From: Hanleya hanleyi
Lineage: Eukaryota; Mollusca; Polyplacophora; Lepidopleurida; Hanleyidae
Reading direction: 5' to 3'
NCBI GenBank assembly: GCA_036873755.1
Contig: JAVTVY010018787.1
Coordinates: 1 to 64,000 of the forward strand
Length of the DNA: 64,000 nucleotides
Positions 54,010 to 64,000 of this stretch are shown here, piece by piece. Within the stretch, counting starts at the first letter, position 1. Every line of letters begins with the position of its first letter. The notes beneath the pieces are model-generated. The model was not told where the DNA came from and made no database searches. It saw nothing but the letters and a program-made list of their open reading frames with translations. The position numbers and the translations under genes are program-made.

Positions 54010-55073
54010 AACCGCATTTCGAACGCCAACCGTTCAGTTAAGAAATGGGTACATGTAAAACAAAATATCCAGCTGGGACCCTATATTTTTGGAAAAAGTT
54101 ATCATGGTGACGGTTACATTTGTGTATAGCTAGGTCACAGATCAACGTCAGAAGGAGGTTGGATCGAAACTGACGAAAGTGGGTCGAAACTGATACTGGT
54201 CATTAAGAAATGTAATTATACTCTCCACGTTTAAGTACATCGTCAGCTAAATTACTTTGTTAACCCTATCTGGCCTGGGCTTATTGGGACCTGTCCAGAC
54301 CTGCCCCCCCCCCCTAATTATTTTTCTTACCCCTTAAGCTATGGGATTGAAACTTTCCACACTATACCCTTCGGTCAAGCTCTACCAGAAAATGTGGAAA
54401 AAATCCAATATGACCACCTTGATGACGTCATCTGCAGAAACGGCATTTTTTGTCGATTTTTCGATCCGATTTTTCGAATTTTTTATTTATGCAATTTCTC
54501 CACAAACAGTGCATGATAAATCAATAAATATTAATTTGATGTGAAATAAAATAGCATTTGCCCACTTTTCATCGGGGAAAAGCAAAAAAGATTAAAGAAA
54601 AATGACGAAAACATCACTTTTCTGGTACCCCATGTGGCCGCCATCTTGAATTTAGCGATGATCCTCTCATCGGAGGGTTATGCAAATAGGCTCAAAATGA
54701 CCCCAATATGATAAAATATAAAGTCCTGGAGTGTCAGCTCTCATTTTTTGTCGTTCCGGAGATAGCGCAGAAAGTTTGGTAGTCGGGACATTTTTGCCCC
54801 TATAGATAAATGCACTGCGATCCTGATAATGATTTTTCCAATCAAACCGTTTCCTTTTGAAACAGATGGATCGGAACTGACACCTCGTCCATACTGCAAC
54901 TGATATATTAGAGTAATAAGAAAAGGCTAAAATCACCCATATTTGTGGAGTGCCTTTGGGTGGGATGCTTGGCGCATGCCTGTCTGAGACATGCGCAGGG
55001 ATCTCTACCGTTTGTTTGCAGCGTCAACTTGGTGGCAAAAAGCCGGTGGCAAAAAGCCGCACAAGAGGGAGAC
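54010..55073. other. Intronic stretch inside the fold-back element
   Basis: Contains a poly-C run near 54,306, one diverged unit of the 8.7-kb 75-bp repeat (54,674-54,740) and recurrent GGATCGAAACTGAC words. No gene. Confidence 0.5.
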
Positions 55074-56641
55074 AAAAATCAAACTTGGTACTTTCAAATG
55101 ATCAAACTTCTTAGTATCTTGTGCGACAATATGATTTTGGTTTGAGGCCTACATATTTTTCACAAAAATGAAATTTATAGTTCATCAAAATGTGCTCCCA
55201 TTTATACGAAGGATTTTCTCTTGTAACAAAAATATGACCACATTTTGATGAACTATAAATTTCATTTTTATGCAACTGACTATCATAATCTTTCCCAAGT
55301 TGATCAACACTTTGATCGGAAGCGCTGGCAGGCGACACCGTTTTTTTTTTTTTTCTTCATGACTACAGGTCGTGGTGTTTGTACGCAGATCGATGTATTC
55401 GTGTGTGTGGCTCTGCAAAGATTTCTCTTAACAAAACCAATGAATGCATAATATAAATAGACCTAACCATGATTTGAAGCCAGATCAACTTGTTCGACTG
55501 CACCAAATGTTTTAAGATTTCGCGTTATCTTGGTTGGGACAAGAAGGGATGTTTCGGGAAGTTGGTCGGAACTGACACTAGATCGAAACTGGCGACGTGA
55601 CTGTATTTAAACATTTGCACAACTCATTCATTTCCATAATAAAGAAAACCTGGATCGTTAATTCGACTGAAGCGACAAATTTCTCGTTCCCTTCAAAATT
55701 TCGCTAGAAATTAATTGGAGATTATTGCTTTGGTCGACGAAAAGCCGTATTTTAATATATTTGGGAACAATGATACATTGAATGTCAAAATGCTCTGAAT
55801 GCTCCCACTGTGTAAATTCCTGTATCGCAACGGCTCGTGTTCAAAACAGTGGACGCGTTTTTAACCATACTACATTCATATAGACAGCTAACACTAATGT
55901 CCTGTCCACATCTGGATCTAATTCAATATAGTTTGGTCATTCTTCCGACGAAACTGTTCAGATGAACATAGCACGTCAAGAATGGTTCGAGAGAATATAG
56001 AGTACTATCAGGTTTCGGGTTTTCGTTTCAAAAAAGAAGATAAGATCAACTGTATTTCATATTTAGAATAAACGTATATGTTCCTATTGTACAGGTAACT
56101 TCGCATCTTCGCCTTTTGGATTTCATGTTCTAATGCCAAACCCACGATGACCCTTCTCGGCCATCATAGAATGCTGAATAATGGCGTCCAACTCAGCCTC
56201 GTTTTTTAACGAACATGCGCAATGACTTTCATGCGCAATGACTTTTCATCGCATAGCTCCATCGCATAGCCCCATCGCATAGCTCCATCGCATAGCCCCA
56301 TCGCATAGCTCCATCGCATAGCTCCATCGCTCCATCGCATAACTCCATCGCTCCATCGCATAGCTCCATCGCATAGCCCCATCGCATAGCTCCATCGCAT
56401 AGCTCCATCGCTCCATCGCATAGCTCCATCGCATAGCTCCATCGCGCATCGCATAGCTCCATCGCATAGCCTCATCGCGCATCGCACAGCGCGACTTTTT
56501 ATCGCATAGCTCCATCGCTCCATCGCATAGCTCCATCGCGCATCGCATAGCTCCATCGTTCCATCGCATAGCTCCATCGCTCCATCGCGTTAAATTAGAA
56601 ATGAAAGACGCGATGGCCCCTCTCGGCCATCATAGTTAACT
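55074..56641 (-). repeat. Large inverted repeat, right arm
   Basis: Inverse of 49,759-51,400, including the minisatellite at 56,229-56,590 and CTTCTCGGCCATCA ends at 56,152 and 56,617. Arms plus spacer cover 6.9 kb. Confidence 0.9.
56229..56590 (-). repeat. GCGATGGAGCTAT minisatellite, inverted copy
   Basis: Same units on the minus strand (CATCGCATAGCTC on plus). Copy number and order differ from 49,815-50,221. Confidence 0.9.
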
Positions 56642-56649
56642 GTTGAAAT

Positions 56650-58223
56650 TGCGTACCAATGCGATTTATTTTTTGCTTCAAATGATAGCTGGGCATGTGT
56701 ACTCTCATAATCCAACGGGTTCCACCGTGAAACCTTGGACATTTTTTTCTAGGTCACGCCCCTTTTGACCTAATATCTCATAATTAGGTCAAAATCGGAA
56801 CACAATATAAACCTTTCGTGTTGGGTATCAAATTGAAGCTAATGACATACACGATGATAAAATCTATGTTACGATTGAATATTGTATCATGCGACGTCAT
56901 TAAAGATCACCTTGGGACCATCGATCGATCTGTTGGGATCGATACACTGGCTCGGTTGATTACCCATACGAGTTCTGGATATACATGTAAATAGATCAAG
57001 GGGTTTCCCCTGAATCAACCCAATCAGTGATCGCGCTACGCTAGTTGATTAGGCCAATCCGCTGCGAGGTATGAGATGTGACAGGTTTCAATTTGATCGC
57101 GGGCCAAACTGCTTTGACGTCAAGCGGAAATCGACATCGGAGGTTAAAGCAAAAACCGCAGACTAGTGATACCGACACGCAAATTCAAAACAAGCACGGG
57201 GGATGAAATGTACGAGATTGTATAATAGAGGCAACGACTCAAGAACTCATTCGAATCACCGAAAATGTCCCTGCGAGGATTTAAGATTTACCTGGACTTG
57301 TGAAGATGCTCGGGACAGACAGCCTCATTAATCTTACCAGGCGTTTGGGAAGGCGGGGCAGGATTCCCTATCAAACTTCCTACACTATCTCCAAAACAAC
57401 ACATTATAAAGCCAAAAACTCCGTGACATTATAGCTATAGCAAATCTTACTGGGATCATTTTTAACTAATTTGCATAACCATCCGACCAGAGTTTCATGA
57501 CTAAAGTCAACATGGCTGCCATAAGGATGTGACTGAAAAGTTGCATTTTCTTCAAAATTCTTATCTTTTTACTTACAGAAGTACCTCAAATTATTGTATT
57601 TCACATCACATTATTATTATCCTTTTTGCATTCTACCGAAAAAAAATGGCAAAAATTAAACATTTGGAAAATCTGAAGGAAATATCGACTAAAAAATGCA
57701 TCTTGGATTTTTGTTCTGGTGGAAAATAACCCCAAGATACATTGTGGTAATTTTCAATCCCCTAGCTCAGGAGTAAAAATAAAATATTTATTTATACATA
57801 AATACTGTGGCCTGAGAATATCCAGAGTTGTAATCATATCGCCAGTTTCTTGGAATCAAACACAAAATTCTAGTGATGATTCATCAGAGTGATGATGATG
57901 ATGGGACAATTTTGTAACACCAAAATCCATAATCACATGCGAACATCTCAGAGCTATATGTACAACATCTTAAAATGCAAGGGACATAATCTATGTCTAG
58001 AGATGTATATAGGCTACCAGAGAAGAAGCAGTATTTTGTTCAACCATATCATATGGCTCTTGTTATATCATCTCATCTATCATGCTATATCCTGTTGTTT
58101 GTAAAAATCAAATATTTTATAGAGAAAATAAGGAACAATGAAAATGTAATAATAGAGTGGACGGGATGGGGGCGTCAGAAAAGTAGGTTACATTTGTCAC
58201 ACATAATTCGGTAGTTCAAGGGT
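56650..58223. other. Intronic stretch, nothing recognised
   Basis: AT-rich intron 2 sequence with a short TGATGATGATGATGGG run near 57,889. No gene seen. Confidence 0.5.
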
Positions 58224-59850
58224 TATTCCTACGAAGTAGGCTACAGATCGCAATTTGTCCGGTAATGAGTGAGTGAGTCCATCCGAATCCTTTCGTCGGC
58301 AAAATAAGGAGAACCGTTGACATTAGAACCATGATTTTTGGCATGAACGTGCATTAGGGCATTGTTACGAGCAAGTTCTGAGTTGACCGAATTCTAATTA
58401 AAATTTGATTTATAATTATTTTTATTATTATTTATTGATGGCTCAGCGAGTACACTGTCATGCCCATCGGGAAGCCTTGGCTGTATGTTTCACTGTATAC
58501 ACAGTGGTGGGATATGCCATCCGTAATTGTTTTTATGAAATAGGAAATGCTAATTTTCCATCATTTGTTAGTGCATTTATCTACACCGCTATGCCAGCCT
58601 TAATACACACAATTCAGTATATTGTTATAGATACATGTAAACTGTGGCCTTTAACGTGTATCCTATTTCACATCCAAACATTTCATCACTGACAACAGCA
58701 GGCTTCAAATTCAGGTCAGATTACTAACTGATGGTGAAATATCCTACATCAACCAATTAAGTCAGCGTGGTGCAATAACCCAGCAGAAGAAGGAAAGATG
58801 TGGTATCATCCTTCAGATTAGTCTGTGTGAGCGACAATGATAACAGTTTACTGAGGGCGAAACAAAGCCATGACGGCATGTTTAAAGGGTCTTCTTTTGG
58901 TAGAATTTAACTAGATAAAGTAACTTTGATCATGATGTGGAAATATGATAACTTGAGTTTTTTTGTACCTCTTGAATATTGACTAGGCCTATATATCACA
59001 CTTGGATATAATTTAAACAAAAAATTACATGTGTAAACAAAATATGTCTAAATTTTTCTTGTCATTTCAAATCTTGATCTATTTTGATTCCTTGATTAGG
59101 GGATACAGAATCACTGCCACGGAGTGTGTTGGTGTGTCACAGCAATGCAATTCCTATTCACACAACGAAGCTGAGGTGGTTTAACGTTTATCAATGAAGA
59201 AAATCACCGATCAACCGCCATAGAATATAATGTGAAACAAGAAAACCAAAAGAGTACATTCATCAGATTGCCGATACCCAAAATGTGTTGTCTCATATAT
59301 CTAGATGACAACGTGATGTAGAGACGCTATTTATTCGTCTTTGTACCGGTTATGCTCAGGAGAATGACATAGAATCATTATTATCTTGTGCAGAGAAGGT
59401 GTTGGTCTTGAGTTGAACTACCGTAAACTACATAAATGCTACCTTTCTACTATAGTACTATATATAAAAATATGTTGTATTGTTGGGAAAATAATGTGAT
59501 TCAAAACGTGGTTTTGATCTGCATGGACAAGGGCACTGAAAACCATTAAAGAGATGTAAATGTATTTTCACACGTAAAGCTTGAAATCTACTGAACCTTT
59601 ATTATTCAATCTGTTTCCTTTAGTTAAAATGAAGGCGCATTAGAAGACTGTTACCAACAAGTTCTGAGCTGACCTACTTTTGATGAAAATTCCTGGTGAT
59701 TTTTGATGAACTGGCGATTCTGAATTGGGCGGTGCCCATCTTAATATAGGCAGGATTTCAACTGGGGGTGGGGATTTCCAAGGTTGAGTTCGCGTTCGAG
59801 TCCTAATGCCTACTCTACTTCGTAGGTCCTGTGACGTTAGTCACACTGCT
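58224..59850 (+). mobile_element. CTACGAAGTAGG-ended repeat family, long form
   Basis: Starts ATTCCTACGAAGTAGGCTAC and ends CTACTTCGTAGGTCCTGTGA with GTGACGTTAGTCAC. It is about 1.63 kb. The 58,410-58,900 part is shared with the copy at 61,130. No long open frame was found, so this may be a longer non-autonomous form or two adjacent members (a second internal start-like segment lies at 59,630). Confidence 0.6.
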
Positions 59851-60526
59851 CATGTAAATATTGGTGACACAAATTCTGCAGCTACGTTTATATCATCTTT
59901 AGAAATGACCGACTGTTGTGTTATTTTAACTACAATCGCCTTGACAGAAATACGTACTGGTTGCCTACACCGACATTGAAACGAATCTCCCATTTAAACA
60001 AGTGAGACTTTTCGCGATAAATGGACACCCTTGCAACAAGTAAACCTTCTGTTGTCGAAATCGTACACCTCCTGAACCCAGACACTGACAATATAATTGT
60101 ATGAATCCAGTGATTTATACGCTTTCAGCAGCTGATTTGTCACGGAGCTGGTCGCTATCACGAGGTATTTTACAATGTTGAGGGTAGGCTACTCTGGGTC
60201 ACGATTCTGCAAACTTCGCGTTTTTCAAGGAATATGGATCAATGCCAGCACATAAAGTAATCTTCTGCCTATATCTATGCCTTGCATCTGCCGATAAATC
60301 GTCATAATACTTTGAGAATGCCATCGCCAGTCTGGCTGTTTATGCGTGCAGGCAGGCATTGTTGCACATCAACATGTCTGCCGCTCAACGCACGTGCTTT
60401 TTTTAAACCCATAATGCATAGCAGCATCATGTGACATGACGTGATTGCAACCCAAGAATTGAATGGACATATGTTCGATCAGTTTCTGCGACGATGTCTC
60501 ACTTGATGATACATTTTAATTTTCAG

Positions 60527-60967
60527 AATACCAGATGTTGAAAATAGTTTGGGATTTGTTCTTTGCTGGCACAGACTCGTCTGCAAACACCTTGAGATGG
60601 ATTTGGCTTTATTTGATGAAATATCCGGATATGCAGACCAGGATCCAGCAAGAAATATGTTCCGTAACTGGCGGAACACGTTCCCCTAGTATGCGGGATT
60701 GCACGGCATTACCATTTACTGACGCCTTCATCCACGAAGTTCAGAGGTACTCGAATGTCGTACCTACAATCATTCCACACACCGCCTTAGAGGACACACG
60801 TCTACGAGGTTACTTTATTCCCAAGGGTACATGGATGATGCCAAACCTTCAAGAAGTTCTTCACGACAGGGAGATCTGGGGAGATCCGGAAGTTTTTCGA
60901 CCGTCACGATTTCTCGACGACCAGGGAAATTTCACTAAGCCGGAACATTTTATGCCTTTTGGTATAG
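60527..60967 (+). CDS. Cytochrome P450 (clan 2), exon 3
   Basis: Acceptor TTTTCAG at 60,526, phase 1. It encodes the I-helix (WDLFFAGTDSSANTLRW; the usual oxygen-activating Thr is Ser here), the K-helix ExxR motif (HEVQR), the meander PEVFRPSRF and the approach to the heme loop (FMPFGIG), ending at GTAAGG, phase 1. The Cys-ligand exon must lie beyond 64,000 because I find no matching frame in 60,968-64,000. Intron 1 is 11.9 kb and intron 2 is 10.9 kb. Confidence 0.9.
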
Positions 60968-61129
60968 GTAAGGGTTAAAGAGATCTTTCGGTATCGTAAT
61001 CTGTCGTTCATTTAGTCACTCGCTGGATACGAATGTCAGATCTGACTTTCTGCAGTCAACCAGTTCTGAATTCGTAATCAGAATACGTAAAATTATACTA
61101 GCCCCAAATCCGAGGAATCCTTATATGAT

Positions 61130-62489
61130 ATTCCTACGAAGTAGGCTACAGATCGCAAATTGTCCGGTAATGAGTCAGTCAGTCAGTCAGTCCATCCGAA
61201 TCCTTTCGTCGGCAAAATAAGGAGAACCGTTGACATTAGAACCTTGATTTTTGGCATGAACGTGCATTAGGGCATTGTTACGAGCAAGTTCCGAATTCTG
61301 ATGAAAATTTGATTTATAATTATTATTTTTTATTATTTATTGATAGCTCAGCGAGTACACTGTCATGCCCATCGGGAAGCCTTGGCTGTATGTTTCACTG
61401 TATATATAACACAGTACAAAACGTGATGGGATAATGAAATAGGAAATGCTAATTTTCCATCATTTGTTAGTGCATTTATCTACACTGCTATTACCAGGCA
61501 ACTTGTCATTCTTAATACACACAATTCAGTATATTGTTATAGATATATGTAAACTGTGGCCTTTAACGTGTATCCTATTTCACATCCAAACATTTCATCA
61601 CAGACCAAATCATGCAGGCTTCAAATTTAGGTCAAATTGCCACTGATGATGAAATATCCTACATCAACCAATTAAGTCAGCCTGAAGCAATAACCCAGCA
61701 GAACATAGAAAGATCTGGTATCATCCTTCAGATTAGCCTGTGAGCAACAATGATAAAATTTACTGAGGGTGAAACAAAGCTGTCCTGCAAGCCACCCAAG
61801 GAATTTATCAGCTTGTGTTGGGAAATTTTGTTGGTATCATGTAAGTTGTTTAGTAGTTTACTCATTCAAATCTCCATACCATATTTTCTGTTATTCAACA
61901 GACAAATTTCTTTACTGGTTTTAATTGTTTAAGTTTTTCTGGGTTCCAACTGCTACAGATAGTAACATAGTACTGATACTGTAGAAATGGGTAGTGTGAA
62001 TTTAATTATTCCATGTTTAGTACAATTTGTTCACATGAATGGTGGAATGTCTGGACTCTCAAATGAAGGTGTGTTATACATGTATAGCTCAAGTATGTTA
62101 GGTTTGAGGAACAAACATAGTTGCAATTAAGATATAACCAAAGAAATTTCATGACAATTATTGAATCTAATTAGGCCCCTACCTAACAAAATTAGCTTGA
62201 TAAAAAAGGCCTTCCTGACGTAAATTGTTTTCTTTTGAGAGAGAATGGTATTTTCTGGGTTAAGAATTTCCTGTATAAAGATAGGTTGTTCAAGGAGGCT
62301 TTGTTTTGCCGCTGTTGTGTGCATTAAGGGTATGGAAACATGATATATGCACCCAGAGCCCTGATCTACAGCTGTATAAAACTCAACATCTGGCATTGAC
62401 GGCATGTTTAAAGGGTCTTACCAAGAGCTCAGTGCCTGTCCTAATGCCTACCTTACTTCGTAGGTCCTGTGACGCATAGTCACACTGCC
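61130..62489 (+). mobile_element. CTACGAAGTAGG-ended repeat family, long form 2
   Basis: Same ends and internal landmarks as 58,224-59,850 but 1.36 kb. Shared internal text includes GCTCAGCGAGTACACTGTCA and TGACGGCATGTTTAAAGGGT. The right-end palindrome reads GTGACGCATAGTCAC. Confidence 0.65.
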
Positions 62490-62929
62490 ATGTGTCAATA
62501 CAACATACCAAAATGAGCTTAGGCACACCACGTGCCCTGGCGGAGTGAGTCAATAGGATTTAACGTTGCTTTAAACAATATTTCAGACATATCGCGACCA
62601 ACCAACTAAACACCACCCAGCCAAGTTGCGTTCCTGCTACTTCAAAGATAAAGCAGCATGGAACCAGACACTCTCCATCCACCCTATAAAAAGATCGAAG
62701 ACAGCAAACAAGATACAGACATGACGCTTACATTGTGATATCATAGTGCTAGACATCACACGATCAAGACAGTTTTGAAATTTTTATAATATTCAACTTG
62801 AAAATACGATTGTGGTGAACTACCGACTCACAGTAAGCCAGAAGTAACACAAAACAATCTTGATAATGTGATGTCTAGCACGTGTACCGAAAGTTTTATT
62901 CTAAAACAATTTGGAGGCTTCAGAACAAT

Positions 62930-63237
62930 ATTCCTACGAAGCAGGCTCTCATTTGCAAATTGTCCGGTAGTCAGTGAGTCCATCCGAATCCTTTCGTCGG
63001 CAAAATAAGGAGAACCATTGACATTAGAACCTGGATTTTTGGCATGAACGTGCATTAGGGGACTGTTACCAGCAAGTTCTGAGCTGGCCTACTTTTGATG
63101 AAAATTTGACCTATTTAGGTGACTTATAACATTACGCTTGGACCCCCAAGTCATCTAGTTGACCTAAAACATTACGCTTGGACGCCCAAGTCATCTTCCT
63201 CCCCCTACTTCGTAGGTCCTGTGACGTTAGTCACACT
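62930..63237 (+). mobile_element. CTACGAAGTAGG-ended repeat family, short form
   Basis: Starts ATTCCTACGAAGCAGG and ends CCTACTTCGTAGGTCCTGTG, about 308 bp. It contains a tandem AACATTACGCTTGGACxCCC pair near 63,128 and 63,169 that also occurs in the minus copy at 41,250-41,541. Confidence 0.7.
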
Positions 63238-63620
63238 ATTCATGTGAATGAGGATGGCACCACGAAATAAACATATTCTAGCATATACGTGACCGTTGTT
63301 GATTTTAAAAGACAAGTTTACGACAAGTTCGCTAGCTCGACGCCGGCTTGTTTGTGGCATAATTTGAAAAAGTAACGTTCTCCGTGATCTTACGTACCTT
63401 TTCCGAAGATGCCAAATTTATTTCAGTCAATTTCCAAATCATATTCTCTGATTTCTATCACCGAACGTAGCTACAGCTGCAGGCGTCAACGTGTTGAGGT
63501 CAATCCTCCTTGGTCGAGGATAGTTATTTTTCCAGCAATTTCCACATGTTGTTGGGGCACTGTATTTACCCGTCCAACAATTTACGAGCTTGAAAAAAAC
63601 CTGTCCGAATAAAACGAGTT

Positions 63621-63692
63621 GGCACCGGCGGGGATCGAACCCGCCATTCTTTGGCTCCATAGTCAGGCATCTTACCCCTGAGCCACGGAAGC
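63621..63692 (-). tRNA. tRNA-like sequence, probably a pseudogene or SINE head
   Basis: On the minus strand this 72-nt stretch has an A box (TGGCTCAGGGG), a B box with T-arm (GGCGGGTTCGATCCCCGCC) and a 3' end CGGTGCC. The acceptor stem pairs at only five of seven positions and the D and anticodon stems do not close well, so I would not call a functional tRNA or an anticodon. Confidence 0.45.
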
Positions 63693-63719
63693 TGCTGAAA
63701 GCAGCCGTTTGATTTTTTT

Positions 63720-64000
63720 TATATACCTAACACAAACCTAACCCTAACCCCAAAACTCTATACCTAACCCTTATCCGTGACCAGTAATACTGATTTAACG
63801 CTAATTAGCCCACATTTGCATCCTAATTAGACGTTTGCATCCTAATTCGTCAGACTTCGAAGAGCATTCGTCAGACTTCAGTCACGTGATTTCATGGCCT
63901 TCAGTCACGTGATTTCATGGCCTAGGCCAAACTCCGAACAGCGCATGTCAGCTGAACGACTATCGTCTGGCTACAAGCACTGCCCGCAGTCGAATGCTCT
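63720..64000. other. Non-coding end of window
   Basis: Contains an imperfect CCTAAC run (63,733-63,768) and a direct repeat of CTTCAGTCACGTGATTTCAT at about 63,877 and 63,899. No gene. Confidence 0.5.

Noticed and set aside
49825..56577. Met/Cys/Asp/Trp-rich open frames
   Set aside because: Translations of the GCGATGGAGCTAT minisatellite and its inverted copy.
63621..63692. Functional tRNA gene
   Set aside because: A and B boxes are good but two acceptor mismatches and poor D/anticodon stems argue for a tRNA-derived relic.
63733..63768. Telomeric repeat
   Set aside because: Only two or three imperfect CCTAAC units; too short and irregular.

Overview
The window is animal nuclear DNA: AT-rich, spliced genes with GT/AG introns, and dense transposon debris. 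A clan-2 cytochrome P450, a claudin-like four-TM gene and calpain-15-type remnants, together with repeat styles common in mollusc genomes, suggest a lophotrochozoan, probably a mollusc. That taxonomic guess is inference. Roughly four fifths of the window is non-genic or mobile-element derived.

Layout. 1-8,047: a near-identical direct duplication (period 5,357 bp) carrying a dead non-LTR retrotransposon 3' end and the first two exons of a claudin-like gene. A candidate last exon ends at 13,042, past a 75-bp tandem array and two inverted copies of a TTAA-flanked MITE. 14,769-17,463: a calpain-15-like pseudogene split by a 487-bp MITE, then a RanBP2-type zinc-finger fragment lying 3' of it. 18,900-21,470: a decayed L1-type LINE on the minus strand. 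21,495-36,061: a 14.6-kb Polinton/Maverick. 36,879 to beyond 60,967: a clan-2 P450 gene on the plus strand. Three phase-1 exons are seen and the heme-binding exon lies outside the window. Its two large introns (11.9 and 10.9 kb) hold a dead Crypton, a retroelement RT fragment, minisatellite-bearing elements, a 6.9-kb fold-back structure, an 83-bp-arm perfect palindrome and several copies of a CTACGAAGTAGG-ended repeat family. Further copies of that family and a tRNA-like sequence follow to 64,000.

The Polinton is the centre of interest. On the plus strand it carries integrase with chromodomain (frameshifted), a TM/mucin-like protein, an FtsK/HerA-type packaging ATPase, a small basic protein (frameshifted), an unknown 282-aa protein, a penton-like minor capsid protein (frameshifted), a pVI-like basic protein, an intact double-jelly-roll major capsid protein and an adenain-type protease. 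On the minus strand it carries a protein-primed type DNA polymerase B, broken by one in-frame stop and one frameshift. Morphogenesis genes are mostly open while replication and integration genes are broken.

Two features of this element stand out. Its non-coding ends are arrays of what look like host housekeeping-promoter motifs: NRF1-like, CCAAT/NF-Y, YY1-like, ETS and CRE. The plus-strand gene block is also bracketed by a second, internal inverted repeat whose left boundary falls exactly where integrase homology starts, which suggests an internal rearrangement.
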